A DNA stretch of 64,000 nt. Source: Paenibacillus_V sp046244365. GTDB taxonomy: Bacteria; Bacillota; Bacilli; Paenibacillales; NBRC-103111. The notes under the pieces are model-generated. The model worked only from the letters and a program-made list of their open reading frames with translations. It was not told the DNA's origin and searched no databases. Each line of letters opens with the position of its first letter. Positions within the stretch are counted from its first letter, which is position 1. The stretch lies in the NCBI RefSeq assembly GCF_046244365.1, contig NZ_CP176395.1:868001-932000 (forward strand), written 5' to 3'. Position numbers and translations under genes: made by a program. Below are positions 17,628 through 26,557 of this stretch, in pieces.

Positions 17628-17858
17628 CCCGGCCACAGCCAGTCTGCCTCCCGGCAAGTCCGCCGGCTTGCGCACCGGTCAAGCGCCAGCGCTGACGTTC
17701 TGCTCCCGGCCGCTGCCAATCTGCCTCCCGGCAAGTCCGCCGGCTTGCGCACCGGTCAAGCGCCAGCGCTGACGTACAGCACCCGGCCACAGCCAGTCTG
17801 CCTCGCAGCAGGCCCGCTTGCCTGTACACCGGTCAAGCGCCAGCGCTGACGTCCTGCG
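17628..17858. repeat. GC-rich tandem repeat, three 77-bp units overlapping the MFS gene end
   Basis: Units start at 17628, 17705 and 17782, each exactly 77 bp, opening with CCCGGCC and containing ACCGGTCAAGCGCCAGCGCT. A further partial unit continues into the coding region, so the last codons and stop of the MFS gene are repeat sequence. The units are closely alike, which suggests recent amplification. Confidence 0.85.
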
Positions 17859-19047
17859 CCCGGCCGCTGCCGGTCCGAGGGGCGAGAACGCGCTTGAGCA
17901 GCACGTGGCCGAGCAGCGCGGTTGCGCAGCCGAGGACTCCGACGATGACGAAGCCTTCGCGCAGCGTCAGCCAGTCTCCGGCGATCCCCATGAACAGGGG
18001 ACCGACAAACATGCCCAGCCCGTATATCGCCTGGTAGAAACCCATGGCCGTCGCGCGCTTCTCCGGGCTGATATGCTTGATGCTGAGCGCCATCAGCACC
18101 GGCGAGGTGAAGCCTCTGCCGAAGCCTGCGATCGATTGCGTGACGATCAGCAGCCACAGCGAATGGGTGAACGGAATAAGCACCGTAAAGGCGCCGCTGA
18201 GCGCCAGCCCGAGGATAATGACGTTGCGCTCTCCAAGCTTTTGCGCCAAATACCGTCCCCCGATCCAGGCGGCGATCGCCGTCGGCAGCGTCGAGCAGAA
18301 GGTGAGCAGCCCCATATCCAGCTTGCTGGCGCCGAGCGTCTGCGCATATAGCGGCGTGAAGCCGAACACCGTAGCGAACGTAAGCAGCTGGAATAGTATC
18401 GATAAGGACGACACCACCAGCAAAATACGGTCGCTAGCGACCTCGGCGATACCCTGCATCGTAATTTTCTGCTCGTTGTCCTCGAATTTCTCGACGATGA
18501 AGAAAGCCCCGACCATGCCGGCCAGACCGACCGCCGAGCCGATCAGGAAGGCCGACTCCCACCCGTAGTGATCCGCAAACCAACCGCCGCTCAATATCCC
18601 CAGCATCTGCCCAAGCGAATTGTACACGGAAATCGTCCCCATCGCGCGGGTCGTTTCCTTCTTGGCATAATAGCTCGCGAACAAGATCGTAAAGTCCACC
18701 CAAGTCGCCGCCGCCACCCCGGCAATGATCCGCAGCACCAATATCCACGTCACATCGTCGCTCAGCAGAATGCCTGCTCCCGCGATAACGGAGGCGAACA
18801 TCCCCGAGATGATGAACATTTTTCTTTTGTGAAGGCGGTCCGAGACGATGCCTACCGGGATGCGAAGCAGCATTTGGCTCAGGCCGTACATCCCGACGAT
18901 CAGGCCGGCCATTTTGTTGGAAGCGCCCAAGCTTTCGACATAAGCCGTCAAAATCGGGACGCATGTATACATGGAGAACCAGAAAAGCAGAGTAACCGCG
19001 CAAAAAAGCGGAATCCGATAGCCGGTCGATTGAGGTTGAGCGCTCAT
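17833..19047 (-). CDS. Major facilitator superfamily transporter
   Basis: 404 residues with about twelve membrane segments in two halves and the MFS motif between segments 2 and 3 (GIVSDRLHKRKM). It resembles drug or sugar exporters of the YfcJ/AraJ group; substrate unknown. A GGTGAT-like site precedes the start. The C-terminal tail (about RTGSGRAQDVSAGA) is encoded by the first part of a 77-bp tandem repeat that runs on downstream, so this tail is probably a recent and unconserved addition. It diverges from the sialate-type ABC operon. Confidence 0.85.
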   Translation of the reverse strand: MSAQPQSTGYRIPLFCAVTLLFWFSMYTCVPILTAYVESLGASNKMAGLIVGMYGLSQMLLRIPVGIVSDRLHKRKMFIISGMFASVIAGAGILLSDDVTWILVLRIIAGVAAATWVDFTILFASYYAKKETTRAMGTISVYNSLGQMLGILSGGWFADHYGWESAFLIGSAVGLAGMVGAFFIVEKFEDNEQKITMQGIAEVASDRILLVVSSLSILFQLLTFATVFGFTPLYAQTLGASKLDMGLLTFCSTLPTAIAAWIGGRYLAQKLGERNVIILGLALSGAFTVLIPFTHSLWLLIVTQSIAGFGRGFTSPVLMALSIKHISPEKRATAMGFYQAIYGLGMFVGPLFMGIAGDWLTLREGFVIVGVLGCATALLGHVLLKRVLAPRTGSGRAQDVSAGA

Positions 19048-19246
19048 GATCGTTGTTCCATCACCTTTCGGTCAAAGCTTGTCGCTTGTACGGCTGTTGC
19101 GATTATTCCATTATAAACCTTTAGCTGACGGACAGGAGGCTTTTTTCTCGAAATAATGAACATGCTCTAAAAATCGTGAATACTGACCGAAAACTTCGAA
19201 CGGAAGTGAACAATGGCACAAAGATCGTTCCTGTCCCCGGCTAAAA

Positions 19247-19280
19247 TGTAAGCGTATAATTCATTGATGTAAACGCTTTA
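19247..19280 (+). promoter_or_regulatory. Two catabolite-response-like sites before the ABC/aldolase operon
   Basis: TGTAAGCGTATAAT (19247-19260) and TGTAAACGCTTTA (19268-19280) both resemble the CcpA cre consensus or a LacI-family half-palindrome. They lie 30-60 bp before the first permease start, where a bound repressor would block transcription. Motif match only. Confidence 0.45.
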
Positions 19281-19308
19281 TTCTATACAGAAGATTGGAG
19301 TGATGGTG

Positions 19309-20202
19309 ATGCCGACTAAAGCGTTGAAACGAATCCGCGCCGTCCGGGGCGATTATTGGGGATATTTCTTTATCGCGCCTTTCGCGTTGTTTTTCTTCCT
19401 GTTCGAGGTATATCCGATGCTGCGGGCTTTTTATATCAGCCTGTTCGATTACGGACTTGGCTCGCAGACGTGGATCGGCTTCGACAACTACACGTATTTG
19501 CTGAAAGACGATGTGTTTCTGCGATCGATCGCCAACACGTTCGGCTTTGTCGCCGGCACCGTGCCGCTGACGTTTCTGTTCGCTCTGTTCGTGGCGCAAA
19601 TGATTTACCGGAAAAACAAGCATATCGCTTCTTTTTTCCGCGGCGCCTTCTACCTGCCTGTGGTGACGTCGCAGGTTATCCTCTCGCTCGTTTGGGCGTG
19701 GATCTATAACCCCGTAAACGGGATGGCCAACTACATGCTGACGTCCTTCGGAGCGTCTCCGATCATGTGGATGGCGGACGAGCGTGCCGCGCTTCCCGCA
19801 CTGATCATTATCGTCGTAACGTTTAACGTCGGGCAGCCGATCATTCTGTTTTTGGCGGCGATGGGCAACATTTCTCCCGATTATTACGAGGCGGCCGATC
19901 TCGACGGCGCGAACGGCTGGCATAAGTTCCGCAACATTACACTGCCGCTGCTGAAGCCGACGTCTTTGTACATTCTAGTCATGTCGACGATCTGGGCTTT
20001 CCAAACGTTCGTCGTCGTCCAGCTGATGAGCGGAGGCGGCCCGAACTACGGGACGTCCACGATTATGTATTTGCTGTATAATACCGCATTCGTTTACGGC
20101 AAGCTCGGCATGGCTTCGGCGATGGGCATTCTCATTACGGCACTCATTTCGGTCGTCGCAGTCGTGCAGTTCCGGCTTATGAAAGCCGATGTCGAATTTT
20201 AA
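19309..20202 (+). CDS. Sugar ABC transporter permease, MalF/UgpA type
   Basis: 297 residues with six predicted membrane segments and the EAA loop (YYEAADLDGANGWHKFRNITLPLL) that docks the ATPase. The ATG at 19309 is chosen from a run of possible starts (GTG 19300, ATG 19303) because GGAG lies 8 nt upstream. First gene of an operon with a second permease, an aldolase and a binding protein. No ATPase is encoded nearby, as is common in this group, where a shared MsmX-type ATPase serves several importers. Confidence 0.93.
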   Translation: MPTKALKRIRAVRGDYWGYFFIAPFALFFFLFEVYPMLRAFYISLFDYGLGSQTWIGFDNYTYLLKDDVFLRSIANTFGFVAGTVPLTFLFALFVAQMIYRKNKHIASFFRGAFYLPVVTSQVILSLVWAWIYNPVNGMANYMLTSFGASPIMWMADERAALPALIIIVVTFNVGQPIILFLAAMGNISPDYYEAADLDGANGWHKFRNITLPLLKPTSLYILVMSTIWAFQTFVVVQLMSGGGPNYGTSTIMYLLYNTAFVYGKLGMASAMGILITALISVVAVVQFRLMKADVEF

Positions 20203-20223
20203 GCGGAGGAGGGAACCGTCATC

Positions 20224-21054
20224 ATGGCAAGCGCTGCGACTCATTCGTTAAAATTCGTCGCGAATCTTATTCTATATTTATTCGCCGCATTGTTCCTGTT
20301 CCCGTTGTACTGGATGGTAACCGGCGCGTTCAAGGATCAGTCCTCTGCGGTCAAGTTTCCGCCCGAGTTGTTTCCGTCGGTGCCGACCACGGTCAATTTC
20401 GATAAGCTGATCGAAGCCGGGCAGGTGTTCAAATGGCTGGGCAACAGCGTGATCGTATCGGTAGCCGCTACGGCCGGCGTATGCCTGGTCGCTTCGATGG
20501 CGGGCTACGCGCTGACCAAAAAACGTTTCGTCGGAGCGAAAACGCTCTTTACGGCTATCGTCATCGCGATGTTCATCCCGCGGCAAATTACGCTGGTTCC
20601 GCTGTTTACGATGATGAAGGAGATGAGCCTCGTCAACAATTTGGCGAGCGTCATTTTACCGGTGATTTCGATTCCGTTCGCCGTGTTCCTGATGAAGCAG
20701 TTCAGCCAATCGGTACCTACGGAGCTGCTTGAAGCGGGAAAAATGGACGGCTGCTCGGAGCTGGGACTGTTTTTCCGGATTTTCTTGCCCGTCGTGAAGC
20801 CGGCGATCGGAGCGCTTGCGATTTTCGCCTTTACTCAAAGCTGGAACGACTATTTATGGCAGCTCATCATGCTGAGCGACAGCAATAAAATGACGATCAA
20901 CGTCGGCATTTCAACCCTGGTCACCGAATACGTGGCGAATTACGGGCTGCAGATGGCGGCCGCGACGCTCGGGTTTATCCCGGTCTTCATCGTGTTTCTC
21001 GTTTTTCAGAAATATTTTGTCAAAGGCATTACGCTGGGCGGGGTCAAGGGATAA
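20224..21054 (+). CDS. Sugar ABC transporter permease, MalG type
   Basis: 276 residues, six membrane segments, EAA loop ELLEAGKMDGCSELGLFFRIFLPVVKPA. GGAGGAGGG precedes the ATG. It starts 21 bp after the partner permease; together they form the membrane pore of one importer. The substrate is probably an amino sugar such as N-acetylneuraminate, inferred from the aldolase gene that follows. Confidence 0.93.
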   Translation: MASAATHSLKFVANLILYLFAALFLFPLYWMVTGAFKDQSSAVKFPPELFPSVPTTVNFDKLIEAGQVFKWLGNSVIVSVAATAGVCLVASMAGYALTKKRFVGAKTLFTAIVIAMFIPRQITLVPLFTMMKEMSLVNNLASVILPVISIPFAVFLMKQFSQSVPTELLEAGKMDGCSELGLFFRIFLPVVKPAIGALAIFAFTQSWNDYLWQLIMLSDSNKMTINVGISTLVTEYVANYGLQMAAATLGFIPVFIVFLVFQKYFVKGITLGGVKG

Positions 21055-21090
21055 CAACTAACGGGTAACAGCAGAGAGGAAGAATACAGG

Positions 21091-22011
21091 ATGACGCGTT
21101 ACGATTTGGAAAAGTTTAAAGGTGTGATCGTCGCCATGTACAGCTGCTATGACGGCGAAGGCGAAGTCAGTGCGCAAGCCGCGCGGAAGCTGGCCCGCCA
21201 TTATGCGAACATCGGGGTCAAAGGACTTTATGTCGGGGGCAGTACGGGCGAGGGCATGCTGCAAAGCGTCAGCGAGCGCAAAGCGACGCTGGAAGCGGTT
21301 ATGGCGGAGATTGGCGGCGAACTGACGGTCATCGCTCATGTCGGCGCCCCGTCGACCCGCGACAGCGTCGAGCTGTCGAAGCACGCCGAAGCGGTCGGTG
21401 CGGATGCGATCTCGGCCGTGCCTTCGATCTACTACCGGCTGTCGCCGGACGCGGTGGAGCGGCACTGGCAGGCGATGATCGACAGCACCTCGCTGCCGTT
21501 CATCATCTACCATATACCGCAGACGACGGGCTTTCAGCTCTCCGCCTCGCTGCTCGCCAAGATGGCGGCGCAGGACAAGGTGATCGGCGTCAAGATTTCG
21601 GCGGAAAGCACGTTCGAGCTGCAGCGCTTCAAAGCGGTCGGCGGATCCGATTTTCTTGTGCTTAACGGGCCGGATGAGCAATATTTGGCCGGACGGAGCA
21701 TGGGAGCGGACGGCGGAATCGGCGGGACGTACGGCGTCATGCCGGAGCTGTATATGGAAATCGAGCGCTGTCTGGCCGAGGGCAAGCTTGACGAGGCCCG
21801 CAAATGGCAGTACAAAGTGAATGAAATTATCGTCTCTCTGCTTGCTCTGCCGTCGTTGTATGGGGGCTGCAAGGCGATTATGAAAATGCGCGGATTGGAC
21901 ATCGGGGAACCGCGTATGCCGATGCTGCCGATTCCGGAGCACGGACTTGCCGAAGTGTCCGAGCTGAACGACAGAATCGTTCGTTTTATTGAGGAGACGA
22001 AGCAGCGGTAG
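21091..22011 (+). CDS. DHDPS/N-acetylneuraminate lyase family aldolase
   Basis: 306-residue TIM-barrel class I aldolase. It has GGSTGEG, the Tyr of IIYHIPQTTG and the Schiff-base lysine in VIGVKIS. The sequence is closer to N-acetylneuraminate lyases than to dihydrodipicolinate synthases (YVGGSTGE and the IPQ/TTG element), and it sits inside a sugar-importer operon, so cleavage of sialic acid to ManNAc and pyruvate is the best guess. No nanE or nanK is visible here, so another keto-acid sugar substrate remains possible. Confidence 0.85.
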   Translation: MTRYDLEKFKGVIVAMYSCYDGEGEVSAQAARKLARHYANIGVKGLYVGGSTGEGMLQSVSERKATLEAVMAEIGGELTVIAHVGAPSTRDSVELSKHAEAVGADAISAVPSIYYRLSPDAVERHWQAMIDSTSLPFIIYHIPQTTGFQLSASLLAKMAAQDKVIGVKISAESTFELQRFKAVGGSDFLVLNGPDEQYLAGRSMGADGGIGGTYGVMPELYMEIERCLAEGKLDEARKWQYKVNEIIVSLLALPSLYGGCKAIMKMRGLDIGEPRMPMLPIPEHGLAEVSELNDRIVRFIEETKQR

Positions 22012-22187
22012 GTTATTCTAGGGTAAGCGCAGCTCATCGTTTCGTTTAAGCTTTTAACGCCATTATGTTCCAAATCTAATGAGGGCTCAACCGTTATTTC
22101 TTGTGTCCGGCATTGCAAGGGTATACTAAGGTGGTTCGACCGTACAGGTCTTATCCATAGATCATTCATTCTGGGGAGGTCGCATTG

Positions 22188-23534
22188 ATGAAAAAACAGA
22201 TTATGGCACTGGTAGCATCGGCACTCGTGGTCACATCGCTGGCAGGCTGCGGAAGCGGCGGCGATACAGGCAGCAAAAGCGGAACGGACGCCGGCGGCAA
22301 GGCCGGAGCGAGCGCCAGTCCGAGCAAAGAGAACGTCGAGCTCACATGGTGGATCGATACCCGCGAGGATGTACAGAAAGCGTACGAGGAAATCAAGGCC
22401 GATTTCGAGAAAGCGAACCCGAACGTCAAGATCAATATGGTAAAGACCCCGGACGATAAAATCAACGAACGGATCAGCATAGCCGCCAATACGGCAGCGC
22501 TGCCGGATGTCCAGCAAGGCTCGATTTTTTGGCCGCTGTCCTATGCGCGCAAAAACCTGCTCGTTCCGCTCGACGAAATGGTCGACAAAGCGGATTTCGA
22601 GGAGAAGACGTTGAAGAACGTCTCGGTGGACAACAAGCTCTATATTTATCCGAACAGTACCGTATCGATCGGTCTGCTGATCAACAAGGATCTTTTTAAG
22701 GATAAGAACGCGCTTGATCTGCTTCCGAAAAGCGGCGAGACGTGGTCGACCGAGCAATTCATGAAAGCGGCTAAAGCGGTTACGGATCCTGCCAAGCAGG
22801 TTTACGGCTACGGCCTGTACGCGGCGGATACGGGCGGCGACCAAGCGCACCACGCCTGGATGTGGGGTTACGGAGCGAAAACGTGGAGCGAGGACAGCAC
22901 CAAGGCTGTCATCAACTCGGCGCAAGGCGCGGAAGGCATGCAATTCCTTGTAAAGATGGTCGACGAAGGCGTCGTACCTCCGGGCGCGGCGGGGCTCAAG
23001 GCAAGCTCCGTGCTAAACGATATGTTCCTGCAAGGGAAGCTCGGCATGGCATTCGGTAATATCGCCAACGTCGCGGCGTTCAATAAGGCGTTTACCGAAG
23101 GTACAGCCAAAAAATTCGACATCGACCTTCTTCCGTTCCCGTCCAAGGACGGCAAATCGTCGAACACGGTTCTGTTCGGCTACGGCACATGGGTGTGGAA
23201 CACGAAAAACGAGACTAAAATGAAATGGGCCAAAGAGTTCACCAAGTTCATCAATTCCAAAGACAATATGGCCAAAATGGCGCAAGCGTCTTCCGTTATC
23301 GCTACCCGCAAGTCGCTGGCTAAAAACTATGCCGACGGCACGCTTCAGTCGAAGACGATTCAGCTGTTCAAGTATGCCGGCGATATCGGTTTGGCGGTTC
23401 CCGGCTATCCGGAAACGCGCAATGCATTCTTCCCAGAGCTTCAAGCCGCGCTGACCAAGAAGAAGACGCCGCAGCAAGCGCTGGACGACTGGACCAAAAA
23501 AGCGAACGAAATTATCGCGAATTCTTCGAAGTAA
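22188..23534 (+). CDS. ABC transporter substrate-binding lipoprotein
   Basis: 448 residues, family 1 extracellular sugar-binding protein. Signal peptide with lipobox LAGC gives lipidation at about Cys22, followed by a Gly/Ser/Lys-rich tether. The ATG at 22188 has GGGAGGT upstream; an in-frame TTG at 22185 was rejected. It is the ligand receptor for the two permeases, and lies last in the operon, 176 bp after the aldolase, so it may have its own promoter or be made in excess. An intrinsic terminator follows. Confidence 0.92.
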   Translation: MKKQIMALVASALVVTSLAGCGSGGDTGSKSGTDAGGKAGASASPSKENVELTWWIDTREDVQKAYEEIKADFEKANPNVKINMVKTPDDKINERISIAANTAALPDVQQGSIFWPLSYARKNLLVPLDEMVDKADFEEKTLKNVSVDNKLYIYPNSTVSIGLLINKDLFKDKNALDLLPKSGETWSTEQFMKAAKAVTDPAKQVYGYGLYAADTGGDQAHHAWMWGYGAKTWSEDSTKAVINSAQGAEGMQFLVKMVDEGVVPPGAAGLKASSVLNDMFLQGKLGMAFGNIANVAAFNKAFTEGTAKKFDIDLLPFPSKDGKSSNTVLFGYGTWVWNTKNETKMKWAKEFTKFINSKDNMAKMAQASSVIATRKSLAKNYADGTLQSKTIQLFKYAGDIGLAVPGYPETRNAFFPELQAALTKKKTPQQALDDWTKKANEIIANSSK

Positions 23535-23544
23535 CACACCGTAC

Positions 23545-23585
23545 AACCCCCGGACTAACGGCATGGCCGCCAGCCCGGGGTTTTT
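23545..23585 (+). terminator. Terminator of the ABC/aldolase operon
   Basis: AACCCCCGG pairs with CCGGGGTT, followed by TTT, 10 bp after the stop codon. Confidence 0.85.
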
Positions 23586-23772
23586 GCCGTTCGCCGGTGG
23601 CGTTTGGAATGCGGAGCCGTCAAAATGGCTGCGTTAACTGGGGTAGAGAGGAAGTCTCCGCTTGTAACCCGGCCGACAAAGAATGACTGCGCCAGCTTGA
23701 ATCGTTATGACGACTCCAACTTGTACCTCGGCCGGCCGTTAGCTGGTTAACCCGCTGTACATAGAAGAAGCG

Positions 23773-23846
23773 GCTAACTGGAAAACCTCCAGCTCATTTC
23801 AGCGGATTACGCTAGAAAGAGGAGTAACTGGAAAACCTCCAGTTAT
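23773..23846. repeat. Two copies of a TAACTGG hairpin
   Basis: TAACTGG-aaaacct-CCAG(C/T)T(A/C) occurs at 23773-23795 and 23824-23846. They precede the large tandem array, whose units also contain TTTCCAGTTA, so the two repeat types may share an origin. Nothing else was seen between 23590 and 23948. Confidence 0.55.
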
Positions 23847-23948
23847 TCCTCTACTTCCTCCGTGAAAAAGCCCCAATCTGCTGAATTAACGGCATATTAT
23901 CCATCTAGCTGAGCACATTATTGCCGAATACGAGAAAATTGATGGATA

Positions 23949-24380
23949 ATTTCCAGTTAATCCAAGCTATCCAATTCCCCGCATACGAGTGTATAGCAGA
24001 GAATCCTTTCACCTTGGCCTAATTTCCAGTTAGTCCATGTTATCCAGTCCCCCGCGTACAAGTATATAGCAGAGAATCCTTCACCTTGGCCTAATTTCCA
24101 GTTAGTCCAAGCTATCCAGCACCCCGCGTACAAGTGAGCAGAGAATCCTTTCACCTTGGCCTCATTTCCAGTTAATCCAAGCTATCCAATTCCCCGCATA
24201 CGAGTGTATAGCAGAGAATCCTTTCACCTTGGCCTAATTTCCAGTTAGTCCATGTTATCCAGTCCCCCGCGTACAAGTATATAGCAGAGAATCCTTAACC
24301 TTGACCTCATTTCCAGTTAGTCCAAGCTATCCAGCACTCCGTGAACGAGAGTATAGCTGAGAATCCTTTCGCCTTGGCCT
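23949..24380. repeat. Tandem array, six units of 70-73 bp, fused to a gene 3' end
   Basis: Units begin at 23949, 24022, 24094, 24164, 24237 and 24309 with ATTTCCAGTTA(A/G)TCCA and end near CACCTTGGCCT. Units 1 and 4, and 2 and 5, are nearly identical to each other, which points to amplification of a higher-order three-unit block. The last unit overlaps the 3' coding end of the nuclease-like gene at 24317. Units are contiguous with no spacers, so this is not a CRISPR array. Confidence 0.9.
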
Positions 24381-24988
24381 CGAATGCAGGGCTGCAGCCA
24401 GCCTTTGGCGCACAGCTTTCGCAGCATCTGGACGGCAGTACGATGATCGACCTCAAAATGCCGTTCCACATCCTTAGGCCGAATCGGCCGTGCGAGCTGG
24501 ATCGCAAGCCGAATCAGTTCTTTTTCGGCCAGCAGGGCGCGCGAAACCGGCGTCTTGCTTGGCTGATAACGGCTCAGCACCATGCGGAGCAAGGTGATGC
24601 AAAGCTCCGGACGCTGCTCGACATCGTCGTAGGCGAACGAGATGACGCGGTAACCCATCGCATGAAGGAACGTTTCGCGGTTTAACTCATTGCGATATTT
24701 TTGCCGGTCCATTTCTTGCACGTGCGCAGCAAAGCCCTTGATTTCATAGAGAAGCCTAGCATGACCCGGCAGCCAAGCAAAATCGGCAAAATAAGACCTG
24801 CCCCGCCAATCGAGCACTTCGTACTCCGGATGCAGATCGTCGAAGCCGCCTGTTAACGGCCACCAAACGTTCTGAAGAAACTGCTGCTCGGCGTGACGAT
24901 GTCCTCTCTCCAGCCGCCCTCGGCGTTCTCCAGTCCGGTTCTCAAGATGCCGGCCAATCCAAGCCGCATGCGCTTGTTCAAACGTCAC
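24317..24988 (-). CDS. PD-(D/E)XK nuclease-like protein with C-terminal winged helix
   Basis: 223 residues. Residues about 50-130 contain YFADFAWLPGHARLLYEIKGF, with an Asp and an ExK in the spacing of PD-(D/E)XK nucleases (DUF559/Vsr-like); the stretch that follows (YRVISFAYDDVEQRPE) fits the same fold. The C-terminal part (RPKDVERHFEVDHRTAVQMLRKL) looks like a winged helix. The start is GTG at 24988 with GGAGGG upstream; an ATG at 25030 has no such site. The last 20 or so residues are encoded by the first unit of a tandem array. Family assignment is by motif only; the biological role, possibly DNA repair or defence, is unknown. Confidence 0.65.
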   Translation of the reverse strand: MTFEQAHAAWIGRHLENRTGERRGRLERGHRHAEQQFLQNVWWPLTGGFDDLHPEYEVLDWRGRSYFADFAWLPGHARLLYEIKGFAAHVQEMDRQKYRNELNRETFLHAMGYRVISFAYDDVEQRPELCITLLRMVLSRYQPSKTPVSRALLAEKELIRLAIQLARPIRPKDVERHFEVDHRTAVQMLRKLCAKGWLQPCIRGQGERILSYTLVHGVLDSLD

Positions 24989-25222
24989 ATTTCTCCCTCC
25001 TTTTTTAAATAAAAAAACGCCCCGCTCCACTCGCAGGAATGGAAAGGGACGTTCTTCGCCTCATAGCTCTTATTATAAAGAAAGGACGGATCGGATTCCA
25101 GTCTCTTCATAAAAAGCGACGGCGCTCGTGCCAGTTGCGGCGGCGTATTCTATGACGATGCAAAGCCGAGCCATCTCAATTAATGGTATATTCAGAGCAT
25201 AAGCCGAAAGGGGAGTGCGCCG

Positions 25223-25768
25223 GTGTCCGATCCCATCGTTGTCGTTTCTTATAGCGAAGAATGGCCCCGCGAATGTGCAAAAATCGGGACTGCGCTGCGG
25301 CAGACGCTAGGCGGGCTGGCCGTTCGGATCGACCATAGCGGGTCGACTTCGGTTGCGGGGCTTGCCGCTAAGCCGGTTATCGACATCCAGATATCGGTCC
25401 AGCAGTTGGAGCCTGTCGATAGCTATAAGCTGCAGCTGGAGAGCGCGGGTTTCATCCATAAAGCGCAAAACCCGGATCTGACCAAACGTTATTTCCGCGA
25501 AGCGCCCGGAAGCCGCCGCACCCATATCCATGTGAGGGAAAGCGGAAGCTGGCCGGAGCAGGCCGCGCTCATGTTCCGAGACTATTTGCGGGAGCACGCC
25601 GACGATTGCGCCACATATGCCGAAGTGAAATACCGGCTGGCAGAGCTGTTCCGTGACGATCGGCACCGCTATGTGGAGGAGAAAGGAACCGTCGTCTGGG
25701 AGATCATGAGAAGGGCAAGCGAGTGGAGCCAGCGGACGGGATGGAAGCCCGGAGCCAGCGACTATTAG
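25223..25768 (+). CDS. GrpB family protein (UPF0157, nucleotidyltransferase fold)
   Basis: 181 residues matching the GrpB/UPF0157 family: DHSGSTSVAGLAAKPVIDIQI is the family signature and carries the GS and DxD-like elements of a nucleotidyltransferase fold. GTG start at 25223 with AAAGGGGAG 7 nt upstream. The substrate of this family is unknown. It is followed 36 bp later by an MmcQ/YjbR protein and may be co-transcribed. Confidence 0.88.
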   Translation: MSDPIVVVSYSEEWPRECAKIGTALRQTLGGLAVRIDHSGSTSVAGLAAKPVIDIQISVQQLEPVDSYKLQLESAGFIHKAQNPDLTKRYFREAPGSRRTHIHVRESGSWPEQAALMFRDYLREHADDCATYAEVKYRLAELFRDDRHRYVEEKGTVVWEIMRRASEWSQRTGWKPGASDY

Positions 25769-25804
25769 CCGTTACATAACGAACGAATTGCGGGGGGACT
25801 TCAT

Positions 25805-26182
25805 ATGAACAAGCAGGAACTAATCGAATATTGTTTAACCAGAACGGGGGCGGCCGAGGACTTTCCGTTCGGGCCCGAGCCTTCCGTCATGAAGGTGGGC
25901 GGCAAAATGTTTGCGCTTATCTCAAGCGGAGACGTGGCATCCATATCGCTCAAATGCGATCCGTTCGAGGCCGATCTGCTGCGCGCGCAGTACGAAGCGG
26001 TCAAACCGGGATACCATCTGAACAAAAGGCACTGGAATACGGTAACCGTCGACGGTTCCGTGCCTGAACAGGAACTGTTTGCGATGATCGATCAATCCTA
26101 TGGTTTGGTCGTCCGTAGCTTGACTAAGGCGGAACGGGAAAAGCTCGGAGCGGGGGCGGTTACTGTCCGTAAGCGGAACTAG
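25805..26182 (+). CDS. MmcQ/YjbR family DNA-binding-like protein
   Basis: 125 residues with the typical MmcQ/YjbR pattern: CLTRTGAAEDFPFG near the N-terminus, then KVGGKMFAL, SLKCDP and GYHLNKRHWNTV. Members have a CyaY-like double-wing fold and are thought to bind DNA; function is not settled. The last 100 bp of the gene are partly repeated just after the stop codon. Confidence 0.88.
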   Translation: MNKQELIEYCLTRTGAAEDFPFGPEPSVMKVGGKMFALISSGDVASISLKCDPFEADLLRAQYEAVKPGYHLNKRHWNTVTVDGSVPEQELFAMIDQSYGLVVRSLTKAEREKLGAGAVTVRKRN

Positions 26183-26188
26183 TCCCCA

Positions 26189-26250
26189 ATGATCGATCAT
26201 CCAACGGCCTAGTCGTCCGTAGCCGGTTCCGTCAAGCGGAACTAGCCTCA
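26189..26250. repeat. Decayed copy of the MmcQ/YjbR gene 3' end
   Basis: ATGATCGATCA, (C/T)(C/T)TAGTCGTCCGTAGC-like and AAGCGGAACTAG elements repeat those in the gene's last 100 bp, offset by 105 bp from 26084. It echoes the 3'-end tandem arrays elsewhere in the window. The rest of 26183-26520 shows only a weak inverted repeat (TCTCTTATAAGTGAGAGAG near 26315). Confidence 0.5.
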
Positions 26251-26520
26251 GGATTCGGCTAGGCGAAGCATCGTAACGGGAAGCAGAACGCATTGCCGGA
26301 CACTTCATTCGAAGCTCTCTTATAAGTGAGAGAGTGTTTCACGATAACGACGCATATCGCTGTATTCCGACAATCTCCGGGAAGCGGCCGACGGGAAGGC
26401 TTACCCTATTACCGCGTATGCCGGCTTATCCGACAGGGTGCGACAAAATGCTTCACAGCCCCAGGAAAATCCAGTAAACTAGACCTAACAGGAAACTAGC
26501 GGAAATTTCCATGCGGAACG

Positions 26521-26549
26521 AAGGAGGGCACACCTCCTTTGGAAAGGAG
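26521..26549 (+). promoter_or_regulatory. Competing hairpins over the effector ribosome binding site
   Basis: AAGGAGG-gcaca-CCTCCTT (26521-26539) is a perfect 7-bp hairpin. The true Shine-Dalgarno AAAGGAG (26543-26549) is almost the same as the first arm, so the CCTCCTTT strand can pair with either. Pairing with the second would shut off translation. Whether anything controls the switch is unknown. Confidence 0.4.
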
Positions 26550-26557
26550 CCTTACGG

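Noticed and set aside
21534..22943. Minus-strand frame of 469 codons across the aldolase and binding-protein genes
   Set aside because: It spans two clear genes and their spacer in the opposite direction and shows no family pattern.
23949..24380. Possible CRISPR array
   Set aside because: Units of 70-73 bp are directly contiguous with no unique spacers, and no cas genes are near.
25015..25068. AACGCCCC/GGGACGTT hairpin with an A run as a minus-strand terminator
   Set aside because: No minus-strand gene lies upstream of it and the stem is broken; it may be the leader of the nuclease-like gene, but evidence is thin.
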